Positions 23,276 through 33,789 of a DNA stretch of 64,000 bases are shown here, one piece after another (the first letter of the stretch is position 1; the number at the start of each line of letters is the position of its first letter). Under the pieces are notes generated by a model that saw only the letters and a program-made list of their open reading frames with translations, was not told the origin of the DNA and did no database searches. A program made the translations under genes and the position numbers. Source of the stretch: Rhynchosporium graminicola (taxonomy: Eukaryota > Ascomycota > Leotiomycetes > Helotiales > Ploettnerulaceae); NCBI GenBank assembly GCA_900074885.1, contig FJUW01000082.1, positions 1,818 to 65,817 on the forward strand, in the 5' to 3' direction.

Positions 23276-23480
23276 TATTAGTATTACTCTATCGTAGTAC
23301 GTATAATCAAGTAGTCTGCGTGAGCTAAAGTATAGTAATAATAGTAGTAGTATTATCTGTTGTATCGTGGCTGTCTTTCCTAGGTAGTCGAGACTCCGTA
23401 AGGGAGATATATCTGGCCGGCTAAACCCCGGTGCAGATACTCGACTAACACGTGACTATGGACCAACATATGGACCAACA
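23276..23480 (-). repeat. 5' LTR of the copia element
   Basis: 205 bp, ending in CCAACA at its outer edge (TGTTGG on the coding strand) and followed by GTAAT. It carries the unmutated outer end that lets the original terminal inverted repeat be inferred. Confidence 0.93.
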
Positions 23481-23485
23481 GTAAT
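23481..23485. repeat. Target-site duplication, right copy (GTAAT)
   Basis: Matches 17240-17244 exactly and starts at the first base after the LTR. Confidence 0.85.
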
Positions 23486-25597
23486 CTAAAATGTATTCTA
23501 TAACGAGATAATGCCGAATGCTCGTAGGAGGACTTAGTTTTGATCCCGCAACCCAGATAGTGCGGCTCAATAATCTATCCATCTTATGACCATTAGGTCG
23601 TGTGGCGCTAGTTTTCATTTATGCCACATCCTTCCTCTGGAACTAGCTCTTTCAGCCCAGATTAAAACATACACCTCAGCAGAGGAAGATCTGGGAAAAC
23701 CCCATATTTGGGGAATACCTATCCCTGAATCGATATTGTGACATATTAGCGAAAGGATTCGATGCGGTGTAATATCGAGCTTATTTTCGTCGTCGTACAG
23801 AGAAAGGTACGTTTAATGGTTAGTTTCTTGGGACTGGGCACCTGCTGTTGTTTGATCCAATCATAATGTGAGGGTAAACTGCTCTATCGTTTCTTTACTC
23901 GATGGCGTTCCAATCGATCTTCGAAGCAAGAATCAAGTCCGATGGTCTGCATCTAGATAATAAAAAATTGGTAGCACATCCTTCGTTGGAGATCAGGAAT
24001 AGCAACACTGGCGATGCCCGAGCATCAGACACGGCAAGACTGGGCAGACATGTGAGACTGCTTGAGAACTTGCTCCTGTCAGTACTTGGTTCGTGTAACG
24101 TTTAGGACTTTCGAAGGACATTTTCTCAAGGATTTTGCGCCGGAACTCTGCAGCCGAGTTCTAGGATTAATAATTCTCCTTTTCATGCGTGTAATCGGCG
24201 ACACGGAGCAGTAGTAGGAGCATTGACGTGCGTCTAGCAAATCACAAGAGAAGTTTGTGTTCCAGAGGACCTCCCACAGAATACGGAGACTAAAAGAGCT
24301 GTGGAATCATGTAAAAAGACCTATCAGAGGGTAATTTAAGTATGGAGCGAAAGAAATTTTTGCCGTGGTAGCTGAGCTCTTCCACGATCGTTGGGATGAG
24401 ACAACTGAGGAGATTTGTTTCAGCCGGTTCAAGTCATTGTGTGCACCCGCACGCACCCGAAGCCAACACACAGCATAGCGGTTAGTTTGACCTTGTTTCG
24501 ATTTCCATATTAGTTTTTGTCTTTTATGTATTTAGTTTTCGTCTACATGCAACGTAAGTTATCCGTTATCAAGTCACTCATCCGTATATGGCTTGCTCGA
24601 AGTGATTAAATGGGGATATTCTTTTTGCTACCCTCCTGCTATAGCTAAAAATGACTGGTGCTACCTGGAAGATCTCTGATTACGATCTGGTTCACTGAAT
24701 AGGGTTGACGTAAACTTCAGAAGAACAAGAGTGTGTCACCGGGGAAAGAAATCATTAAACAATGTGGTCGTGGATTGAGAATGACAATGTGTGTTGCACT
24801 TTCAAGAACTGGGGTGTGAAAATACAGACATACAGAGACCCATCACGTAGAGAAAATACCAGACGCAACGTTATTTTGTGGAGCCACGGATGACTACCAA
24901 GTCAATAAAGGTCACTATTGGGGTTACAGTACTCAGACTCCGGATCTTACTAAGCGTAGACTCACAATCCTGGAGCACAACATATAGATAAATGTCTTTG
25001 AATTTGAGGCATGAAGTGACATCAAATAAAAGATATTCAATATAACAGATGAATATATGAGATCTATTGCTTCAGAAGGTCATGGACACACCTTTGTTAT
25101 CAAGAAGAGTTGAGAGAACAGTATAACTCAAGCCACTTCTCAAGTTCTTAGAATCACTCTATAGAACACCAATCGGCATTGAAAATGCAAAATTAAGCAG
25201 TCATTTTGATAGTTTAGCACAGCGTACTTAGAACACTCATTATAAAAGGGTATACCGGAGCGAATATCAGGCTACGATTGATTATCACAGTTTAGAAACG
25301 CAGATTTCTTAGACTTTACCGTCGAGAGGTCTATGAGAGGGTTATTTGCATAACATGAGGATCACTTCATGGCATGATTCACCGTCAGGCACTAGAATGT
25401 GTTAGTGAAAAGGGTCACTCAATGTTAGGGGAAAATTTCAGGCTTTTTTGGTATAATGTAACTCAAATTTCAGATCTATTTTCCCCGAACGCCTGTATCC
25501 TCGCCCGCGAGCATGTGTGTATGAAGACTAAAAAGAGAGAGGTCCAATGGAAGCAAAGGTGCAAGCAAGTAAATGAAAATGAAACCGAAAGAAGAGA
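23486..25597. other. Gene-free stretch
   Basis: No supported gene. A 67-codon ORF at 23902-24105 and one at 25374-25697 lack motifs, and the latter overlaps the opposite-strand CxxC gene. Confidence 0.5.
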
Positions 25598-25625
25598 CTC
25601 ACTGCTCACTGCTCACTGCTCACTG
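25598..25625. repeat. 7-bp minisatellite (CTCACTG x4) over a stop codon
   Basis: Four perfect head-to-tail CTCACTG units. The last codons and TGA stop of the minus-strand CxxC gene (Gly-Ser-Glu-Gln-stop) lie within it. Since 7 is not a multiple of 3, each unit gained or lost would change the C-terminal frame. Confidence 0.9.
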
Positions 25626-27172
25626 CCACCACCCTCGGCACCCTTCAGGCGGACAGCGAGCTCAATTCTGAGACCACTGGAATCGGAAACACGATGAGGA
25701 GATGCTGGATCAGTCTGAATTCTCGGCTGTTGAGTTTCTGGAACGAGATTGAAACACTCCTCCTGCGAAGCTTCAACGGCTTGCCAGAACAGCTTTTCAT
25801 CTCCATCGTCCAGGTGGATGATGTCGAGATTTGCGGCTGGAGGTGACTCCCAGTCTTCCTCCACTTGGTTGGTTTTCCCTGCTGGAATGTTATCACTGGA
25901 TGAAGAGGAAGAGTCGCTGAAGTAACTCACCTCTTGCGCGAGATCTTCCTGCCAATCAATAACCAAAAGGAGGTTGTAGATCTCATTCATTCGATCTCTG
26001 TTACCACTGCGCACTTCGACATGTGGATATCCGGCGATTATCCCACTTCGAGTGAGTATTGAACCGCCTCCGAGACTTGCGGTCACTCGCTGATGGTTGC
26101 GGAAGAGTGACGGGATTTGTCTTGTAGGCACTGTCGCAGGGATGGAGAAGAAGTCCCGGATTTCTTGAATGCGGCGACCGTTTTCTGTCAGTGTGACAGG
26201 TGGATCGGACGGTGGGACTGGCTCGTAGAAGGGACTGGAAGAGGATTGAGGTTCCTCTTCGATGATGGATTCTCCAGGATTGTTTGATTGTGACTCAAAG
26301 GTGATGTCACTGCTGGTCTCTGGGAAGAGGGTTTCAATCTCCTCGAGGGTTTCGAGATCAAATTCTTCGATATCCAGCATCATTGCATTGACATCTTCGT
26401 CCGCGTGCTCCATCGATGCGAATGTCTGGAGCTCTTCAATGATCGAGGCGTCTGTATTGTCTGAGGAGATGCCCCGTGTCTCCTCCATGTCGTCGTCTTC
26501 ATCGTCTTGCTCAAAGTTGGGCACGAGAAGACCGACTCGATAGGTTGGAGCAGGAATATCCAACAGACTTGATGGAATGTCGGAAGAAGCAACCTGTTGA
26601 ATTGGTGGAGATTCGACGCTGAGCCCTGATAAGAAGTGTTTGCGTCGAGATAGGACCTCGGACGCCCAATGCGAATTATCAGGAACTTGGTCGATGCTAG
26701 TATCCTCGTCGCTGTCCGATATCTCACCTCGGTCTGAGTCAGGTCCGGCTCTTGAGTTACTGGTGGCACTCTCGTCAGCAGAGTTTTTGCCTTCTTCAGA
26801 AGAATGATACTCAAGGAATTCTTTTGTGCGATTGCAGTCTTCCAAGGACCACATGCCGTTTGGATAGCAGCGACGACAAGACTGAAGCGGTCCCTCGTAG
26901 TCGGAAATTCTGTCTTCAAACCAGCCGTTGCCGCATTTGCAGCAGAAAAACCACCTTCCGGTATTGTTTGGGTCTTCGTTTGAACTGGAGAGAGGTCGCT
27001 CGAAGCCGGCTGCGGGAATTATGCATGTACATGCATGCTGAGGCGGGTTCGGATCTTTGGAGAGAGGAATTTTGGTCGGGGTCGATCTCTGGTATCGTGT
27101 TGTGATGGTCCGGTCACACTTGTTGAGGCAGTGGTACTGGAACCAATATCTGTAGACTGTTATGATAGTCAT
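25613..27172 (-). CDS. Hypothetical acidic protein with CxxC module (519 aa)
   Basis: The N-terminal 115 residues contain paired cysteines: CTC (48-50), CCKC (77-80), CRRC (99-102) and C113. The stretch CYPNGMWSLEDC matches the CxxC-(F/Y/S)-P-x-G-x-W signature of the next two genes. That region looks like a zinc-ribbon-like fold. The rest is long, disordered and strongly acidic/Ser-rich, with runs such as DEDDDMEE, ESIIEEEPQSSSS and SDSSSSSSD. A short more ordered patch sits near residues 370-420 (GGSILTRSGIIAGYPHVEV). No known enzyme motif was seen. It belongs with the two downstream genes to a local family. The start is the first Met; the first 40 residues are less convincing, so translation may start later or on another exon. 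Confidence 0.65.
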   Translation of the reverse strand: MTIITVYRYWFQYHCLNKCDRTITTRYQRSTPTKIPLSKDPNPPQHACTCIIPAAGFERPLSSSNEDPNNTGRWFFCCKCGNGWFEDRISDYEGPLQSCRRCYPNGMWSLEDCNRTKEFLEYHSSEEGKNSADESATSNSRAGPDSDRGEISDSDEDTSIDQVPDNSHWASEVLSRRKHFLSGLSVESPPIQQVASSDIPSSLLDIPAPTYRVGLLVPNFEQDDEDDDMEETRGISSDNTDASIIEELQTFASMEHADEDVNAMMLDIEEFDLETLEEIETLFPETSSDITFESQSNNPGESIIEEEPQSSSSPFYEPVPPSDPPVTLTENGRRIQEIRDFFSIPATVPTRQIPSLFRNHQRVTASLGGGSILTRSGIIAGYPHVEVRSGNRDRMNEIYNLLLVIDWQEDLAQEVSYFSDSSSSSSDNIPAGKTNQVEEDWESPPAANLDIIHLDDGDEKLFWQAVEASQEECFNLVPETQQPRIQTDPASPHRVSDSSGLRIELAVRLKGAEGGGSEQ

Positions 27173-28165
27173 CTTGAGGAAGCGATTGTTGTGCTGTGTT
27201 TAAGAATTGTGAGTATCAAGTATCAAGCGGGTCTATTTTGGTCGGATGAGAAGATAGATGTAGCTCGATGTTGGAATGGACACAGAAATCAACTTTTTCC
27301 GGGTATCCAAGGCTCCTTTATATATATCTAGAATTGGTGCAGTAACGCTGTTCCAACAAGACTGTTCATTGTTACAACTGCATGAACAGCAAATTTCAAG
27401 ACAACAAGTTGAAAAGAGCGTTAAAAACTAAGGAGTCCTCGCTGGTCGCCAAACAGATTACTCGATATTTCGAAAACAGTACTTAGCGTTACATTAATCT
27501 GGCGAATCTAAGAGATTCCTGACCGATCACTTTCGAAACCAATGAAACAAAGAGGGCGTTCTGTCAGAACTCTTTATTCAGACTCTCCGAATTGTCCGAA
27601 TTTCACCTAAGCCTTGGCGATAATTAATCAATAATCCTTGATAAACCAGAACTCAACACTCTCTGTACTTGAAGTTGCAATTCAAGCGACCCTGGCACCA
27701 ACTGAGAAATTTTGAGCTGTCGAGTTACGACCGCACTGAGCAAACCTGCAGTGATACACATGTGAGAAATCATGAGGCTCAACCAACTTCAATTGGAGTC
27801 ATGTCCTTCGATTGACCCAAGAAATAGAGAAAAGCGACAGCATCTATGTACACGTCACTCGGCGTTCTGTCAATTATTTATTCTAGTCAGAGATTTGCAA
27901 TCTCGATTTCTTACTTGACAGTGTGCAGGAAGAATTCAAATGCTCCTTAAGTTCACTAGATTACATTGTCACACATGAGAATTCGTGAAAACATTAATTT
28001 ATGGGGAATTTATTTTCGCTTTTGTTTACTCGCTAGAGTTTTTCTAGCGTGCAAAGCAGACGCCACGCGCTCGTAATGACCGACTCGCAAGAATGAATCA
28101 TATAAAAAAAAAATTGCATCATAACATCCTGAGATCAGATACATTCGAACGATTGTAAGGCACTT
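27173..28165. other. Spacer between two CxxC genes
   Basis: Carries the promoter of the 519-aa gene and the 3' end of the 374-aa gene. No ORF of interest. Confidence 0.45.
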
Positions 28166-29290
28166 TCAGTTCTCGTTATCCATCTCAAGCCCCCTCTCCG
28201 CCCACTCGTTGTACGTCTGCCAATCTTTACGTTTTGGAGAGCTCTGGTCAGGTACTGGAACAGAGTCATGTACCTTGGTTGTGAGGGTTGACAGAGCATC
28301 AAGACGAGCAGAGAGAGCCTGAGTACGAGAATTTGTTTCAGAAGCCGATTCAACAACTTTGATCTCGAGACCTGGTACAGAAGCTGGTTCGTCAGGAGAA
28401 CGACCGAAGGTAGGAGCTGTGGATCCTTCTGGTGTCTGCTGAAGAGGGCTCTGAGGGCGACGATCATAAGAGGAATTCTTCCAGAATTTCCAGGACCAGT
28501 TTTTTCGCCACCCTCGTAGATCTTCAAAGTCATTTGATTGTGTTGAGATCCGATGAGAGGAGTTCCGAGGACTCACCTGGACACTGCTGTGGGCTGAAGA
28601 GGGGGAGCTGGCGAGTGGCTCGTAGATTTTGGGATCTTTCCACCACCAAGGTGGAAGATTCTCAGAATTTCTACGAGGACTCATAAACCACGCCTTCGAA
28701 GGGGATTTGCAAGGAAGTGGTTGATAGGACTCCCAACCCGGAAAGATCTCGTGAACAGAGACTGGAGACATTTTGCCGTAATCAGGTAAGGTTTGGTGAC
28801 CCTCAATTTGAAATTTCTCCCCCAAGATCCCCATCCCGTTCGGGAAACACTCTTTGCAGCAGTGTCGTGGCGGCTGCGGATCTGCTGTTATCCATGGACC
28901 ATTATGTACTTGTCGATAGTTGGTATACCAGAGGTGATGGTTCTCACTGCAGGAGTACTCGTAGCTTCTTTTCGAATCTTGCATCGAAAGTTCTTCACCT
29001 GTATCCCGAGAGATCATAGTCGTTGCATCTGGAGTGACGATGATGCTTCGATCTTGGCAGAACTGCCACGGTCCATCAGGAAAGCATTTTGTACAAGGAG
29101 TGTGGATATGGTTGTCGAGTTGCAAATCAAGTGACTTCTGGAGTTGTGAGGCCACTACCTCATGGTCGATTGGGGTCCCAATGCCAAAAAGAATGAACCC
29201 ACAGCGAACACACTCAAATGGATGTGCCCAGTAAGAATCAGGACCTGAAGGCCGAGTTCGAGTGATTTGTGACATTGTGTTGGTCATCAT
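28166..29290 (-). CDS. Hypothetical protein with two paired-CxxC modules (374 aa)
   Basis: Two related modules can be seen. Module 1 has C27xxC30 and C66xxC69 in CTKCFPDGPWQFC. Module 2 has YEYSC (C114) and CCKECFPNGMG (C144, C145, C148), preceded by GPWITADPQPP. Each resembles a four-cysteine zinc ribbon; module 2 has lost the second Cys of its first pair (CSEN where the paralogue has CIGC). The C-terminal 180 residues are Ser/Pro-rich and probably disordered. Layout and spacing match the 144-aa gene transcribed away from it across 509 bp, so the two are duplicates. The function is unknown. Binding of nucleic acid or protein is possible but not shown. Confidence 0.7.
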   Translation of the reverse strand: MMTNTMSQITRTRPSGPDSYWAHPFECVRCGFILFGIGTPIDHEVVASQLQKSLDLQLDNHIHTPCTKCFPDGPWQFCQDRSIIVTPDATTMISRDTGEELSMQDSKRSYEYSCSENHHLWYTNYRQVHNGPWITADPQPPRHCCKECFPNGMGILGEKFQIEGHQTLPDYGKMSPVSVHEIFPGWESYQPLPCKSPSKAWFMSPRRNSENLPPWWWKDPKIYEPLASSPSSAHSSVQVSPRNSSHRISTQSNDFEDLRGWRKNWSWKFWKNSSYDRRPQSPLQQTPEGSTAPTFGRSPDEPASVPGLEIKVVESASETNSRTQALSARLDALSTLTTKVHDSVPVPDQSSPKRKDWQTYNEWAERGLEMDNEN

Positions 29291-29799
29291 GTGCAGGGTG
29301 CGCGATGGTTAGTGATATAAGATCCGTACATTGAGGCTTCTCATATAGAGACATGGGGTGAGTGTTTCTTTCAAACTGTCGTCAAGAACAATCATCATTT
29401 ACTAAACACATATCCACCTATTATAAATTCAACATTCACAACTCAAGGATTTGACAATTTCTAGAACTGTCGATCGGCTTTGTTACACCTTGACAAAGTG
29501 TGTATAGAACGAACATTAGATTTGGCTCAGCTTAGCTGAGGCTTTACGTATAATGGAGTAGGCTGTACAACAAACAATAGTTGTACAATATTAGAAAGTA
29601 CAAGAATTGAATACGCTTATCAGCAGACAAGGAAAGAAACAAGCTCTAAACAGCAATGATCGCGCTCTGTAAGGATCCATCTTCTTACTAGGGAAGCTCG
29701 GAGTTACTCACGCTGTAAAGCCTGATTCATACATACACATCTTCATTCAACCCACTAACGCAGCGCTCAAATTCCACACGCTAATTCAACACGAACATC
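29291..29799. promoter_or_regulatory. Bidirectional promoter between two CxxC paralogues
   Basis: A 509-bp gap separates the starts of the divergent 374-aa and 144-aa genes. It must hold both promoters. No specific factor site is recognisable by eye. Confidence 0.5.
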
Positions 29800-30234
29800 A
29801 TGCTCACCCCAATTTGGATCTGCAGACATTGCGAGGCTCCTATGCCACCCAGTCTCCCTCAAGGATTCTCAATTCCCTGCCCAACCTGTTTTTCCACTGG
29901 CCTCTGGGTCCTCACGTCCGGAAATCCCATGATAATCGTACAAGAAGACAAAACATCCTATGTCTTCGAGTACAGCTGTATCGGCTGTCGAAATGTCCGC
30001 TACAGCCCATATTGGTCCTGGATTACCAGACGCTTCAGGATGAAGACTGATACCGGTTTCGCGCCGATGATAGAAGATCTGGATCCACCGAAGAGGACGT
30101 GTGAGAAGTGCTCCCCTTGGGAAAGCCGGATGTGGATCCTGAGACGTATAGAGAAGGTGGGTTTTGAGGATAAGAGTCCTGGTCCTGGAGAAAGTCCTCC
30201 ACCAACTCCGTCCTTTTTCACTCCTCCCTCATGA
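29800..30234 (+). CDS. Hypothetical protein with two paired-CxxC modules (144 aa)
   Basis: Compact member of the local family. Module 1: C8xxC11 and C27xxC30 (CPTCFSTGLW). Module 2: FEYSC60xxC63 and C101xxC104 (CEKCSPWESRMW), with WITR between the pairs and DPPKRT before the last. All eight cysteines of two zinc-ribbon-like units are present, so this copy is the best template for the family. The C terminus is a short Pro/Ser/Phe tail (PPPTPSFFTPPS). No signal peptide or membrane segment. The stop codon lies in an 8-bp minisatellite. Confidence 0.68.
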   Translation: MLTPIWICRHCEAPMPPSLPQGFSIPCPTCFSTGLWVLTSGNPMIIVQEDKTSYVFEYSCIGCRNVRYSPYWSWITRRFRMKTDTGFAPMIEDLDPPKRTCEKCSPWESRMWILRRIEKVGFEDKSPGPGESPPPTPSFFTPPS

Positions 30235-30257
30235 ACTCATGAACTCATGAACTCATG
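30228..30257. repeat. 8-bp minisatellite (CTCATGAA x3.75) over a stop codon
   Basis: Three full and one partial CTCATGAA unit. The TGA of the 144-aa CxxC gene is in the first unit, so unit number affects the frame of any readthrough and the 3' UTR start. Confidence 0.9.
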
Positions 30258-31886
30258 CAGACGACCGGCCAGCCTTCGCTGGCAAAAAAATGGTCGGATG
30301 AGAAGCTTCATCATCTGCTGGCAGATCTGATGTCAATTTTTCTTCCGTAAGTCAGGTACGTCGATTCCTATCCTCCATCATCCTCTCGGTCATTTGCTCT
30401 CTGCACTTTCCTTTGTCTCCAAGCACCCAAGTTATGATTATGGGAATAATGAATGGTTGGAACAATTGAATTCAATATTCCTCAAACAAAGTCAAATAAC
30501 AAAGCTCCAGTGACAAGTATTCATCTCTATTGATCCACTGTTGAAATTCCCGTTGTGAAATTGCCTCGATAACATACATGAAAACATCTATTGGTAATCA
30601 CCCTCCGAAGAAAGATCTTACAAATCCGCCCGCGCTTCACTCTCAACATATACATGTCTACCCCAAATAAACTCCATAACTTTCCTTAAAATTGTAAGCT
30701 TCCCATCAGATCCTATGAAGCACAGCCTTCCATCTAGATTTCGCCCTCATCTCCAAGAATTACACAGTCCAAGCGACCCTTGTCTCGAACACCAAGTACT
30801 TATATCAAAACCTTCTCCGTAATAACAACCATGCTATTAGGACTCGCATCTTTAGACCCCATTCGATTCAAAAGATTGTGTACAATCTTCGAAACGTTAT
30901 ACTATGCATCGCCTCGATTCCACGCATCCCTCTCCAGCCTAAACCCATGATATAAACTCCATCTTCCGAGTTAGAAATCCCAAATACACACATAATAACC
31001 AAAATTCGACCGTCTGACTAAGTTACCCATCATTCAATAACCCTAGAAGACGAACTCAAATAGCTTAAATTTAATATTAAATATATGCATACCTCACATT
31101 CATACGTATTAATATCAATATCAGACTTGTAACTTTATCGGAGCTGCTATGTAAGCTCGATATAAAACCACGACTCAAGGGGGGCAGTTCTATTACTCAC
31201 TCGGCAAGTTTCTAGTGTCTAGTAGTTAATGAGTGTCAACACGAGATAGTTAGGAGGAAATCCGTCGTCCGCTTCTCAACAGATACTTGTTCTGTTTGAC
31301 TCAAACTATTAGGTGTCTTGGTCCATCATAGGATCACGAGGACAATGTTGGTCTTGGAATGAAGTTTAGGTTGATATAATCCATTGTTGTTGATATCATA
31401 AACAAGCCACGCAATAATATGCATACATGATGGCCCATCCCCTTTCTTGGTTCTTTCCCCAAAACCTTTCCACTCCATCCTATTCCATACAGTAGCTCCG
31501 CAATCCAACCACGTTCTATCCATATTTACGTGTCCTCCACTCACCCTTCCCTGCCACCACCTTGACAAACCCAACCGGCATCCAGGATATCGTACTCAAA
31601 ACCATCGCCAAGCCGTCGCAAAACAAAGAAAACCTTGAATCAAAGATAATAAAAAGCAGCAAAGAAATCATCCTCGGCCGTCAGCAGTCGAGCCATATTC
31701 TTGTAATCCAACAAAGCATTAGAGAAATGCAATTTGTGTATGCGTGGTGCAATGCAATCCTGATCATGATTGTAAAACCATCGTTCCCTCGCAATCGTAC
31801 CACATACGGCATCATTAACACCGTTTTTCTAATCTTCTCCTTCCTATCGACAAACGGCCTGGTGTAGGAAGTAACTGGGCTCGGGT
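30258..31886. other. Gene-free stretch
   Basis: AT-leaning DNA with no supported gene. Small ORFs at 31326-31867 have no motif. The right end is the 3' flank of the NTF2-like gene. Confidence 0.5.
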
Positions 31887-33789
31887 CTAGAAATCCCAGA
31901 AGTCGCCACCGGTAGCCTGCTGAGCTTTGCTTGCAGTCTTGCCGGTTCGGTATTTCGAGCCAGTGTTCGCACCACCGACTTCCTCTCCGTCACTCTCATC
32001 CCCAAACCCCCATTGACGACCAGCTCCCTTCTTGCCACCCATTCCATCACCACCAACAGTAATGCCCTTCGAGCTACTATCGAGTCTACCAGCACCCTTG
32101 CGACCACCCATACCGTCACAAGCAATATTGATACCCTTCGAGTTATTATCGAGTCTATCAGCACCCTTGCGACCGCCCATACCATCGCCAGCAATAGTGA
32201 TACCCTTATTCTGGATCTCTCTACTATTGGCAGAAGAGTTCGTATTCTCAGAAAGAGGGCCCTTGCTGGAGTTTGATCTTACGCCAGAATGCGACTTGCT
32301 ACCGTTCTCTTTTTGATTTGGCGATTGATCGTAAGTGTCCCAGTTCGCTCCCTGGTTCTTGATGACCTTGGCTCTATCTTCTGAGATTCGCTGGGGTCCT
32401 TGCTTGCCGGCTGGAGAATCATCGGTCATAGCGAATTGGGGGTTGAAGTCCTTGCTTCTCTCCTTGACATTGGCGATTGTTGGCTTGACATGCTCCGGCT
32501 CAGCAGTGGATTCGTCCGAGTCGTCGAACATGTTGTTCTTGTAGATACCCATGCTGCCATCGTTGGTGCCTGCGCCCCGTGGACGACCGATCAAACGAGG
32601 TCCATCTGGTGTTCCATCATCTTCGAACTCGAAATGAGTCTCGGCATCCTTTCGTGGCTTGTCAACCTTTTTTATCTTGACAGGACTGTCTGTAACTTCG
32701 TCGTCGCTGTTGCCCCAATGGCGGACCTCGTTTTTACGGAGAACCTTGGTTGGTACAACTCGCTGGGGTGTATTGAAATCGTCGAAGTTCCACTGGCTAG
32801 AGTGCTTGCCGCTCTTCACTTCCTTAAGAGGAGGTCTCTTCTCTGCATGTTCTTCGCTAACCTCACCCAGGTTGAAATGTTCGTATTTTGCAGGGTTGCT
32901 TTTCTTATCCGGAGACGCGAAATCCTCGTCTTGGAGGTCGAACAGACGAGATGCGTGGTAGTTCTTTCCTGCGCCGCCCTTTGGTGCAATGCTCGACGAA
33001 TCTGCGGGCTCACGGGAAAGTTCGGATCTTGTTGCCAGAGCTGGGGAGTTGTCATTGGATTCTTGCCCTACAAATAGGTCGTGGTAGTTGCGTGGTGCTG
33101 GCTTTGCAGAAGAGCGAGGTGGGACGAATGCTGGAAGGGACTCGTTGTTGGTTTTTTCCCGAGGCTGGAAGAGAGAGAGGGATGCGTGGGGGTCGCGAGT
33201 GACATTCGTGGAGTTTGTTCTCGAGCGGGTTTCCTGCCCATCCTTGGAGTCTGACTTTCCCGTGGACTTAACGCTCGAAGCGATCAGCTTTATCTGGTCC
33301 ATGCCATCGCGAATAGGCCAATTGCGTCCACTCTTGCCAATAACATCGATCAATTTCAGGAGCGAGCCTTGGTCCCAGCTTTGTCTGATTTGTTGAATCT
33401 TTCCGCTGGGGTTGAAGGAGACGATATGGATCTGTGAACGTCAGTAGGGCTTGGTGTAAGACTACCAGAGGAATACATACTATTGGGAAGGTGACAACAC
33501 GATCAGCGAGGAAGTTGTCGTCCAAGCCGGGTAAATATGATCCACCCCCTATGACGAACTCAACTGTTGTATGGACCTCTGCCGCAATAGCATCTGCAGA
33601 CTCCACGACATCCAGGAGTTTCTCCTCCTTCTTCTTGAGGTCTTGAGTCTGGGCATTGAGGTGCTTGATGATAGCAGAAGAGCCATTCAAAGTGACTAGA
33701 GTGGTAATATAGTGGAGAGATGCATCGCTGGCGAGGGCAGATTCCTTTGGCGCAGAAAGGAACTGCTGGTATACGGCTTGAAGAGACAT
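31887..33789 (-). CDS. NTF2-like domain protein with C-terminal GDGMGG repeats (617 aa)
   Basis: Two exons (33481-33789, 31887-33431) joined over a 49-nt intron give 617 aa. Residues about 3-165 read as an NTF2-like fold: MSLQAVYQQFLSAPKESALA, LHYITTLVTLNG, VEFVIGGGSYLPGL, DRVVTFPI and, after the intron, IHIVSFNPSGKIQQIRQSWD. Such domains bind small molecules or act in nuclear transport; which applies here is not known. A long polar, Ser/Lys-rich middle follows. Near the C terminus a module of about 24 residues (SKGI, two to four variable residues, GDGMGG(R/K)KGA) occurs three times and leads into QWGFGDESDGEE. The downstream ORF alone would begin in the middle of the fold, so the spliced model is needed. 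It appears intact and conserved in fungi from what I recall of the family. Confidence 0.85.

Larger units (their letters stand above)
17245..23480 (-). mobile_element. Complete Ty1/copia LTR retrotransposon, RIP-inactivated
   Basis: The 6236-bp element is bounded by two 205-bp LTRs and a GTAAT duplication. The coding strand is minus. RNase H is recognisable near 18040-18100 when read on that strand: VFTDSLFTN, KDFYSQISYIYVL and then IH followed by TAG and SS. This is the copia RNase H motif with the Trp codon TGG turned to TAG. RNase H nearest the 3' LTR fits the copia order gag-protease-integrase-RT-RNase H. The body is stop-ridden and TA-rich, so it cannot be autonomous. A CTC/CTT-rich low-complexity tract (about 21930-22060) would encode a Glu-rich run in the gag-proximal part. 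One unresolved base (N) lies at 21389. The ORF at 20736-20987 on the opposite strand is a by-product. Confidence 0.93.

Noticed and set aside
28135..28533. 132-codon minus-strand ORF
   Set aside because: Out-of-frame shadow of the 374-aa CxxC gene; composition is poor.
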